A stretch of 64,000 nt of DNA. Source: Flagellimonas sp. 389. Lineage in GTDB: Bacteria; Bacteroidota; Bacteroidia; Flavobacteriales; Flavobacteriaceae. Location: assembly GCF_018449435.1 (NCBI RefSeq), contig NZ_JAHCMU010000002.1:301452-365451 (forward strand), read 5' to 3'. The translations under genes and the position numbers were made by a program. The stretch's first letter is position 1. Every line of letters begins with the position of its first letter. Positions 1-7,417 of this stretch are shown in pieces. Below the pieces are notes generated by a model. It had not been told where the DNA came from, searched no databases, and saw only the letters and a program-made list of their open reading frames with translations.

Positions 1-395
1 GCAGCGTAAAAGAGTATCTTTTAGGAGCAGGAGCATTGTCCAATAGTGATGTCTTCAAACCATTTCCTTTGTATCAATTGCGGGTATCCGAAAACGATTC
101 AAGAACTACTTTCAATACTGGGGATTCTATTTCATCCCAAACGCAAAAAGCGAGTTCTTATTTTTTCAACCTTCAGGCCGATTTTAATAGGCTACATCAA
201 GATATGGGCATGCCCCAGACCGAAAAATTGTTTTCCCTACTGAGAAATATACGTATACAGGCATGGCAAGTAGCCGCAGATGAAATCCAGATAGAAGGGT
301 TTATCAAAGCGGAAGAAGAAAATATAAACATACTTTCCCAAGTCTTTTTTGGATTGAATGCCAAGGATGACGACAACCAAGAAGCCAAATTATAA
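1..395 (+). CDS. Unrecognised protein, C-terminal part (cut by window start)
   Basis: The reading frame is open from the first complete codon at base 3, so this is the C-terminal ~130 residues of a longer protein that begins before the window. A TTG at 36 could serve as a start but the open frame upstream makes that unlikely. The visible part is soluble-looking, with no membrane segment and no cysteines; it ends in an acidic, Asn/Asp-rich tail after an alternating amphipathic stretch. I do not recognise a family. It ends 15 bases before the ATG of the oxidoreductase, so the two are probably co-transcribed. Confidence 0.6.
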   Translation, partial: SVKEYLLGAGALSNSDVFKPFPLYQLRVSENDSRTTFNTGDSISSQTQKASSYFFNLQADFNRLHQDMGMPQTEKLFSLLRNIRIQAWQVAADEIQIEGFIKAEEENINILSQVFFGLNAKDDDNQEAKL

Positions 396-410
396 ACGTA
401 TTTTAGTTTG

Positions 411-1529
411 ATGGAACTAAGTTACTGGGAACACAAAACATGGTTTTCCGAAGTTGACTTCACAATTATTGGAAGCGGTATTGTTGGACTTAACTGTGCC
501 CTACATTTGAAGGAAAAATATCCAAAAAGTAAAGTTCTGGTTTTGGAAAAAGGACTTTTACCTCAAGGAGCAAGTACAAAAAATGCTGGGTTTGCCTGTT
601 TTGGAAGTATTTCCGAAATCTTATCGGATTTAAAAACCCATACGGAGCAAGAAGTAATTGATTTAGTTCAAAAACGATGGGATGGCATTCAACTCTTACG
701 GCAAACTTTGGGAGATAAAGCGATAGGGTTTGAAAAGAACGGAGGCCATGAACTTTTTCTACATAAGGATGTTTTACTGTATGAAGCGTGCTTTCATGAA
801 ATGGAGCAGTTGAACAGGATGCTCAAACCCATATTTGGAGCGTTCCCTTTTATAAAAAATGACAATATTTTTCAGTTTGAAAAAATCAAAGGACACTACA
901 TCACACATCAATTTGAAGGGCAATTGGATACAGGGCGGATGATGCTGGCATTGCTTCAAAAATGTCAGCAAAAAGGAGTACATATTTTAAATGGAACAGA
1001 AGTCGAAACCTTAGAAGATTCTGAACAAACTGCTGTAGTAAAGACCAAAACTTTTGACTTTAAAACGAAGAAAGTGTTTGTGGCAACCAATGGTTTTTCG
1101 GCCAAGCTTCTAAAAAATAGAATGGTTAAGCCAGCTAGAGCTCAGGTTTTGATCACGAAGCCCATTAAAAACCTAAAAGTAAAGGGTACTTTTCATTTTG
1201 ATGAAGGGTACTATTATTTTAGGGATATTGACAACCGAATTCTCTTTGGCGGTGGGCGGAATCTCGATTTTGAAACCGAAACAACTACTTCTTTTGGAGA
1301 AACACAAATCATTCAGACAAGGCTTGAAGAATTGCTTGCAGAAGTAGTTTTGCCAAATCAACCCATTGAAATAGATCAAAGATGGAGCGGTATCATGGGT
1401 GTTGGACCACAAAAAAACCCAATAATTGAACAAATATCCAACAACATTTATTGTGGAATCCGTTTAGGAGGAATGGGCATTGCTTTAGGTAGTTTGGTCG
1501 GCAAAGAACTTGCTGATTTAGTTGAGTAA
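411..1529 (+). CDS. FAD-dependent oxidoreductase, DAO (glycine/D-amino-acid oxidase-like) family
   Basis: A 372-residue protein with an N-terminal dinucleotide-binding fold: the GSGIVGLNCALHL glycine motif near residue 22 is followed by an acidic residue at the end of strand 2 (VLEKG). The GASTKNAGFACFGS stretch is typical of the DAO family (ThiO, DadA, glycine oxidase), where it lies next to the flavin. The C-terminal RLGGMGIALGSLVG stretch is the usual second FAD-contact segment. Substrate cannot be read from sequence; an amine or imino acid is the family expectation. Start: ATG at 411 was chosen over an adjacent TTG at 408. It converges on the ABC array, separated by 150 bp. Confidence 0.85.
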   Translation: MELSYWEHKTWFSEVDFTIIGSGIVGLNCALHLKEKYPKSKVLVLEKGLLPQGASTKNAGFACFGSISEILSDLKTHTEQEVIDLVQKRWDGIQLLRQTLGDKAIGFEKNGGHELFLHKDVLLYEACFHEMEQLNRMLKPIFGAFPFIKNDNIFQFEKIKGHYITHQFEGQLDTGRMMLALLQKCQQKGVHILNGTEVETLEDSEQTAVVKTKTFDFKTKKVFVATNGFSAKLLKNRMVKPARAQVLITKPIKNLKVKGTFHFDEGYYYFRDIDNRILFGGGRNLDFETETTTSFGETQIIQTRLEELLAEVVLPNQPIEIDQRWSGIMGVGPQKNPIIEQISNNIYCGIRLGGMGIALGSLVGKELADLVE

Positions 1530-1597
1530 ATATCCATGGACAAGCTCACGAGACATTATAATTCCAAGTATTATATCCTAAAAAAGATTCGCCAAGG

Positions 1598-1625
1598 AAT
1601 TTGTGCCAATTTGTGCAATTCGTGT
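1598..1625. repeat. Short tandem repeat in convergent spacer
   Basis: Three imperfect ~10-bp units of the form CAATTTGTGC, the last one decayed to AATTCGTGT, lie between the convergent oxidoreductase gene and the distal end of the ABC array. No clear terminator hairpin is seen in this 150-bp spacer. Confidence 0.5.
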
Positions 1626-1679
1626 ACAGCAATCCGAACAAAATAGTCAACAAGCTTCAGCAAATCAAGCCCTGTTAAA

Positions 1680-2342
1680 TTAAATCATCCTTCCGTCCAA
1701 CAAATTGATGATTCTGGAGCCATATTCCGCATTTCTTTCTGAGTGTGTAACTTGAATGATGGTTACCCCTTCGTCATTTAACTGTTTGAACATATCCATG
1801 ATTTCCTCCCCTTGTTTAGAGTTTAGATTTCCTGTTGGCTCATCCGCTAAAATCAATTTTGGACCAGAAATGAGTGCTCTTGCAACACCAACCAACTGTT
1901 GCTGTCCGCCACTTAATTGGGCAGGAAAAAGGTCTTTCTTACCTACGATATTAAATCGATCTAGCATATCGGCGACCATTGCCTTGCGTTCGGAACCTTT
2001 GAATTTTTTGTACAGTAATGGCATCTCTAAATTTTCTTTGACCGTGAGTTCATCCAATAGATGGTACGACTGAAAAACGAAGCCTATATATTCTTTGTAG
2101 AGTTTGGCACGGTCTTTTTCTTTTAACGTATGTACGGATTCTTCTAAAAATTGGTATTCCCCTTCATCAAACCCATCCAACATTCCGATGACGTTCAACA
2201 ATGTGGATTTCCCTGAACCTGAAGGCCCCATAATGGAAATAAACTCTCCTTCCTCTATGTTGAGGTTAATGTCCTTGAGCAAAAAAATACGTTGGCCTCC
2301 AGAATTGACCCATTTAAAAATATTGTTTAGTTGTAAAAGCAT
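1680..2342 (-). CDS. ABC transporter ATP-binding protein, MacB/LolD type, non-canonical signature
   Basis: A 220-residue nucleotide-binding subunit expected to energise the FtsX-type permeases encoded upstream. Walker A is GPSGSGKST (39-47), Q-loop FVFQSYHL (~88-95), Walker B LILADE (163-168) and H-loop His200. The signature reads LSGGQQQLVGVARA: the usual Arg after LSGGQQQ is Leu150, and the D-loop has Asn174 (GNLNSK) where its partner ATPase at 22160-22855 has Asp. These look like lineage differences, since the catalytic Glu168 and His200 are intact. It is the last gene of the array, 54 bp after the permease at 2397-4769, and probably belongs to the distal operon with the two RDE-ending permeases. 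Confidence 0.9.
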   Translation of the reverse strand: MLLQLNNIFKWVNSGGQRIFLLKDINLNIEEGEFISIMGPSGSGKSTLLNVIGMLDGFDEGEYQFLEESVHTLKEKDRAKLYKEYIGFVFQSYHLLDELTVKENLEMPLLYKKFKGSERKAMVADMLDRFNIVGKKDLFPAQLSGGQQQLVGVARALISGPKLILADEPTGNLNSKQGEEIMDMFKQLNDEGVTIIQVTHSERNAEYGSRIINLLDGRMI

Positions 2343-2396
2343 AGTATAAATTGGTTTTGTGTTTTCCCCGCAAAAGCGGGTGTATTTATGGTGTTA

Positions 2397-4769
2397 TTAT
2401 TCATCTCTAAGCGCGTTAACAGGGTTTTTGTTTGCAGCTCTAATTGCTTGGCTTCCCACAGTAAATACCGCTACGAATAGCGCCAATAAACCGGCACTTA
2501 TAAAATACCAGGCCTTTATGGGTATTCGATATGCGAATTGACCAAGCCAGTTATTGGCAAGCAGATATGCAATTGGTAATGCTATCAGTATAGAAATCAG
2601 CACCAATTTTACAAATTCGCTAGAGAGCATAACCGTTACCTGCCCAATACTTTGACCAAGTACCTTACGAATACTGATTTCTTTTTTTCTACGCTCTGCA
2701 GTGAATGCGGCCAATCCAAAAAGACCCAAACAAGATATTAATATAGCGAGCCCTGCAAAATATTTTGACAAAACGGCCACACGTTGTTCTGATTCGTAAA
2801 GCTGTTGGTATTGCTCATCCAAAAACCTGAAATTGAAAGCTAGTCCTGGATTAAATTTATTGTGAAGATTCGTCAAGGCCGAAATCGTAGCTTTCTCCTC
2901 GCCAGATTTAATTTTTACAACTAATGTGCCTACCCATTCGGTCCTGCAAAGTAATGCCATGGGCGTAATCTCATCATAAAGAGATTGAATATTAAAATCT
3001 TTCACGACTCCTATGATTTCTCTGTTTGGGCCCCGCATATCTATTCTTGTGCCAATTGGATTTTCTAGGCCCATAAGTTTTACAGCGGTTTCGTTCAATA
3101 TAATTTTTGATTCATTATTGGGCTTTTCATTGCTATAAGAGCGGCCCTCTTTCATTTCTATGCCCATAGTTTCAATAAATTCAGGACCGACATGGGCATG
3201 TCTAAAAGTTAACTTTTTGCCTTCTTCGGTTTGTCCTGGCCATCGATGATTGGAAGAAGAATTGTTAAAGCTTGTCATACCTCCTTGCATGTAAGACGCG
3301 TTGACAACTCCGGGTATTTGTTTTGCTTCTTCAAGAAAGATTTCCATATGGTCTACGAGCTCATCTTGGCGTTCAAAAATCATGACGTTGTCCTTGTTAT
3401 AGCCTAGGTTTTTGGACTGAATAAAATCCAACTGCATATAAATGACACTTACGGCAACAATGAGAAAAATAGAGATACTAAACTGAAAGATGACCAATCC
3501 CTTTCGTACCAGTAATTCACTGAACGAAGTCTTGATTTTTCCTTTTAAGACTTTGGCGGCATCGAATTTAGTAAGGTAAAGGGCAGGATAACTGCCAGAA
3601 GCCAAACCTGTCAGTAATGTTATGGCGATCAAGGCCATGGTCATGTTGTTATCAATAGTAAAGACAAGGTCTTTGCCAGTGACACCATTGAACCATGATA
3701 AAATCAGGGTAACAAAGACAGAAGCACAGAACAAAGAGAAAAAGGAGAGTACTATGGACTCGGTCAAAAATTGAAAAATCAATACTTTTCTGTTTGCCCC
3801 AACTGCTTTTTTAACCCCAACTTCTTTTAAGCGTCTAGAAGCTCTTGCCGTAGAGAGATTCATAAAATTGATACAGGCTATCGCTAAAACAAAAATTGCA
3901 ACTAACGAAAATAGAATGACATAATTGATTCGCCCTCCAGTTTGTTTTCCATTTTCAAAGTTTCCTTTCAGGTAATTATCGGTATAGCGGGTGAAAAATA
4001 CTGTGGCTAGGTTGAATTCGTTTTTATTCTTGATAAAATCGGCCATTTTACTATTAAGATAGTCGATGTTTACACCAGGGTTGAGCAGAGCATAAACCCT
4101 AGAACTGTTGCTCCCCCAGTGGATATTATTGGTATTTCGCCTTTGCAGGAATTTTTTATAGGACAGGACAAAGTCAAATTTTTTGGAGGAATTAACCGGA
4201 ATATCAAATACCCCTGTTACGGTAAAGACGCCGTCTACCCCTTCTTCACCATGTTTTATGGTCAAGGTTTTTCCCATAGGGTCTCCTTGCCCAAAGAAAT
4301 TATGGGCCATTTCTTTTGAAATGACTACGGCATTTATATCTTTTAAAACCGTATGCTTGCTGCCGTGAAGCAAAGGGTAGGAAAATAGTTTAAAATAGTC
4401 TTCACTTGCCATATTACCTATTGCGGTCATCTTTTTGTCATCCGTTTTGACCATGGCGCCGGTATCGAATTCAAATACCGCGGTCGCCATTTCAACTTCG
4501 GGCACCTCTGTCTGTAGCGCTGTTAGCATCAAACTGGAGTTGGAACTATAGGTGGCCAAAGAACCTTGACCATCTGGCACATGTCGTAAGACTTGGTACA
4601 AACGCTCTTCATGCTCGTGGAATTTATCTTTGTTAAGCTCATCGGAAACCCAGAGATATACCAATAATACGCAGGCCAATGCAGATGACAGGCCTATTAA
4701 ATTAATAAGAAAACTGCTTTTGTGTTTTTTAATGTTACGTAAGAAAAGCAGCAAATTGTGTTTTAGCAT
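2397..4769 (-). CDS. FtsX/MacB-type ABC permease, array copy 8
   Basis: A 790-residue inner-membrane permease with an N-terminal helix (~18-42), a large periplasmic MacB_PCD-like domain, three helices, then a second FtsX half. The cytoplasmic coupling motif is KEVGVKKAVGA just after CINFMNLSTARAS. It ends NPVNALRDE, an ending shared in its last three residues only with the neighbouring copy at 4824-7247, which suggests these two form one subgroup. Spacers are 54 bp on each side (to its upstream permease and to the ATPase downstream), consistent with co-transcription. It carries no ATPase domain, so it relies on a separate subunit. Confidence 0.92.
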   Translation of the reverse strand: MLKHNLLLFLRNIKKHKSSFLINLIGLSSALACVLLVYLWVSDELNKDKFHEHEERLYQVLRHVPDGQGSLATYSSNSSLMLTALQTEVPEVEMATAVFEFDTGAMVKTDDKKMTAIGNMASEDYFKLFSYPLLHGSKHTVLKDINAVVISKEMAHNFFGQGDPMGKTLTIKHGEEGVDGVFTVTGVFDIPVNSSKKFDFVLSYKKFLQRRNTNNIHWGSNSSRVYALLNPGVNIDYLNSKMADFIKNKNEFNLATVFFTRYTDNYLKGNFENGKQTGGRINYVILFSLVAIFVLAIACINFMNLSTARASRRLKEVGVKKAVGANRKVLIFQFLTESIVLSFFSLFCASVFVTLILSWFNGVTGKDLVFTIDNNMTMALIAITLLTGLASGSYPALYLTKFDAAKVLKGKIKTSFSELLVRKGLVIFQFSISIFLIVAVSVIYMQLDFIQSKNLGYNKDNVMIFERQDELVDHMEIFLEEAKQIPGVVNASYMQGGMTSFNNSSSNHRWPGQTEEGKKLTFRHAHVGPEFIETMGIEMKEGRSYSNEKPNNESKIILNETAVKLMGLENPIGTRIDMRGPNREIIGVVKDFNIQSLYDEITPMALLCRTEWVGTLVVKIKSGEEKATISALTNLHNKFNPGLAFNFRFLDEQYQQLYESEQRVAVLSKYFAGLAILISCLGLFGLAAFTAERRKKEISIRKVLGQSIGQVTVMLSSEFVKLVLISILIALPIAYLLANNWLGQFAYRIPIKAWYFISAGLLALFVAVFTVGSQAIRAANKNPVNALRDE

Positions 4770-4823
4770 TTTTTCAAGTTTTTAGTGTGATGGCTCAAAA
4801 GTTTATGCAAAAAAAGCGATGAC

Positions 4824-7247
4824 TTATTCATCTCTCAAAGACTCAACCGGATTGGCAACCGCTGCCTGAAAACTCTGCCAGCTTACCGTAATCAAAGCAA
4901 TGAACAGGGCAGATATACCGGCTAATGCAAATACCCACCAGCTAAGCGTGGTTCTATAGGCAAAACCTTCCAGCCATTGGTTCATGGCATACCAAGAGAT
5001 AGGTATGGCGACGATAAAGGCGAAACCGACCCATTTCACAAAATCCTTGTTCAAAAGAGCTAGTACCTGCGTTATGGTTGCACCGTTCACTTTGCGAATA
5101 CCAATTTCTTTTTTTCGTTGGACGACAGTGTAGGAGGTAAGTCCAAAAAGGCCAAGCGAGGCAATAATGATTGCCAAAAAAGTAAAAACCTGAAAAGCGG
5201 AGCCAAAGGCCTTATCTTCCTCATACTGCGCTTCAAATTTTTGATCTAAAAAAGTATAATTGAAAGTGCTCTTTGGAAAAACTTGCTCCCACTTGTTCTT
5301 CAACTTTCCAATTGCTGATTCAAAACTTGCAATAGAAGTTGCCGATTTGTCAAGTTTCACTAAAAGATTGGTTACATCGCCATAATATCGTATCACTGTG
5401 GGTAAGACAGGGCTTTTCAATCCAAAATGATAATAATCTTTGATTACACCCGTAATCTGCCATTCGTCTCCCCAGAACTTCATGGTTTTGTTCAAGACTT
5501 CTTCAGAAGAAGAAAACCCCATGATTTTCAGAAATGTTTCGTTGACCACAACTTGTTTACCAGTCAATTCTGAAGATGGAAGAAATGTTCTGCCTGCCAG
5601 AAATTCTATATCTACTAAATCAAAGTATTCAGGTTGAGCATAATATGTGTAGTATACTTTTGTATCCTCCCTTCTTCCATCTGGAAGCAAAATTCCGCGA
5701 GAAGAAGAAAGGTTATCGAAACTATCTCCCGGGTAGGTTTGGGCAATAGCCGTTTTTTCCACGAAGGGGAACTTTTTTAGTTCTCCTTCCAAAACTTTAA
5801 AGTCGTTGATAATCAGGGAATCTGCCTTTGTGGCGATTACCTCTCCCTTTAGGGCAACGATTTGATTGAGGTTTGTTCCAATAGGTTTACTTTCCAAATA
5901 GTTGATTTGTTTGGTCACCACAATCGTACCTATAAGCAATACGATAGTGGCCAAAAACTGCATGATAATCAACCCCTTTCGTAGATTTAACCCAGCTGCG
6001 GAAGCTCGGATTTTTCCTTTTAATGCCTTGGCGGGCGAGTACTTACTCAAGACCAATGCAGGATAGAGACCGGCTAACAACATACCAATAAGAATAAATG
6101 CAAAATAGGGTAAAAGGTCAGCTATATTGGAGAGCTCCAGACTAAGTTCTTTATTGGTTAGGTTGTTGTAGATGGGTAACAAAATCAGAACGAGCACCAA
6201 AGCAATACTTATAGCTAATACGTTTAGCAGGGTGGACTCCATCAATGACTGGAAAATTAATTGGGATTTATTGGCCCCTGCTACTTTTCTAACACCGGTT
6301 TCTTTAGCTCTTTCCATGGATTTTGTCGTAGAGAGGTTTACATAATTGAGCCAAGAAAGGATTAAGATGATAAAAGCAATGGCGGTCAAAAACTTTATTC
6401 TGGTTGCGCTACCGTTGACAGAGACTTCATAGGGCTTGTTGGAATACAAATGAATTTCTTCAATAGGCTCAATGTTATGCCTTTCATCTTCATTTTCTTC
6501 GATATCGCTATCTATTATTTTTTGACGAAGAATATTCGCATTTGTATTGGGAGCTAGTTTTAAATAGGTGTAGTAATTGTTCATGTTCCAGTTGAGCTCA
6601 TGAGCTCGAGGGCCAAAATCTGTCCAGGTTTTCTCGGTCTCGTAAGAAATCAAAAACGAATTTCTGTAATGGGCATTCTTTGGAACATCTTCAATAACAC
6701 CTGTTACTGTGAGTACTGCTTCCCGTCCATCACGAAAAGCTGAAATTGTCTTTTGTAAGGGGTCTTGATTTCCAAAAAGTTTTTTGGCAAATGACTTTGA
6801 CAAGACTATGGAATATGGTTTTTTCAAGGCGGATGCTTTATCCCCTTTAAGCCATGGATAATTGAAAATATTAAAATATGAAGAATCTGCAAGCGATCCT
6901 GAAGATTGTTCCAATATCCTATCACCGACTTGAAAGGTCATTTTTTCAAAGAAAAGGAAGCGAACATAATCGAGTACTTCCGGAAATTCGTTTTTGAGCG
7001 TAGGACCGGATAGGTTATAGGTCATGGCATCGCCAGGAACGAAAATATCCCCTTCTATATAATCCATATAAGTTCTGTAGACGTTTTCCGAGCCTTCAAA
7101 CTTGTCATAGCTCTTTTCGTAATTGACATAGAGCATTATCAAAACGAAGGAAGCAACTCCAACAGCCAATCCAAAAATATTGATAAATGAGTACAGTTTG
7201 TTTTTAAAGAGGTACCGTATAGCGATTTTAAGGAATAGTTTGAACAT
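4824..7247 (-). CDS. FtsX/MacB-type ABC permease, array copy 7
   Basis: An 807-residue permease and the first gene of the proposed distal operon. It is the most divergent copy around the coupling segment: the otherwise near-invariant (C/S)(I/V)NF(M/I)NLST motif is WLNYVNLSTTKS, followed by KETGVRKVAGA. It ends NPVESLRDE. A 170-bp spacer lies upstream, much longer than the 20-54 bp between most other copies, and contains dyad repeats and a TGGCA-type promoter candidate. The periplasmic domains show little obvious resemblance to the other copies outside the membrane-proximal motifs, so a different substrate or partner is possible. Confidence 0.92.
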   Translation of the reverse strand: MFKLFLKIAIRYLFKNKLYSFINIFGLAVGVASFVLIMLYVNYEKSYDKFEGSENVYRTYMDYIEGDIFVPGDAMTYNLSGPTLKNEFPEVLDYVRFLFFEKMTFQVGDRILEQSSGSLADSSYFNIFNYPWLKGDKASALKKPYSIVLSKSFAKKLFGNQDPLQKTISAFRDGREAVLTVTGVIEDVPKNAHYRNSFLISYETEKTWTDFGPRAHELNWNMNNYYTYLKLAPNTNANILRQKIIDSDIEENEDERHNIEPIEEIHLYSNKPYEVSVNGSATRIKFLTAIAFIILILSWLNYVNLSTTKSMERAKETGVRKVAGANKSQLIFQSLMESTLLNVLAISIALVLVLILLPIYNNLTNKELSLELSNIADLLPYFAFILIGMLLAGLYPALVLSKYSPAKALKGKIRASAAGLNLRKGLIIMQFLATIVLLIGTIVVTKQINYLESKPIGTNLNQIVALKGEVIATKADSLIINDFKVLEGELKKFPFVEKTAIAQTYPGDSFDNLSSSRGILLPDGRREDTKVYYTYYAQPEYFDLVDIEFLAGRTFLPSSELTGKQVVVNETFLKIMGFSSSEEVLNKTMKFWGDEWQITGVIKDYYHFGLKSPVLPTVIRYYGDVTNLLVKLDKSATSIASFESAIGKLKNKWEQVFPKSTFNYTFLDQKFEAQYEEDKAFGSAFQVFTFLAIIIASLGLFGLTSYTVVQRKKEIGIRKVNGATITQVLALLNKDFVKWVGFAFIVAIPISWYAMNQWLEGFAYRTTLSWWVFALAGISALFIALITVSWQSFQAAVANPVESLRDE

Positions 7248-7293
7248 GTATTGTCTTTTTATACGTTGGCAAAGTAAATAGTGATTTAGAGAA

Positions 7294-7309
7294 ATCGATT
7301 TTTATGCCA
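7294..7309 (-). promoter_or_regulatory. Candidate sigma-54 promoter inside the permease array
   Basis: On the minus strand the sequence is TGGCATAAAAATCGAT, preceded by TTT. It aligns with the candidate upstream of the tolC gene at 14 of 19 positions when the TTT is included. The -24 GG is intact; the -12 element is TCGAT rather than TTGCA, which weakens the call. It lies about 60 bp before the start of the permease at 4824-7247, with TGT...ACA dyads 60-85 bp further upstream. Confidence 0.4.
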
Positions 7310-7360
7310 AAACGTAAACATTTAATAATCAATAATTTAAAAATCAATGAAATTTAAAAG

Positions 7361-7410
7361 TGTCAAAAAAATAGACAAATTGTGTACAATAAATTTACAA
7401 AAATGTAAAT
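7361..7410. promoter_or_regulatory. Cluster of inverted repeats, candidate activator binding sites
   Basis: Three dyads in 50 bp: TGTCAAAAAAATAGACA (7361-7377), TGTGTACAATAAATTTACA (7381-7399, TGT-N13-ACA) and ATTTACA-AAAA-TGTAAAT (7393-7410, perfect 7-bp arms). The second shares 12 of 19 bases with the dyad at 26245-26263 beside the NtrC-type regulator. Their distance from the TGGCA promoter candidate suits upstream activating sequences of a sigma-54 activator. The AT-richness means some symmetry is expected by chance. Confidence 0.45.
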
Positions 7411-7417
7411 CTATGTT

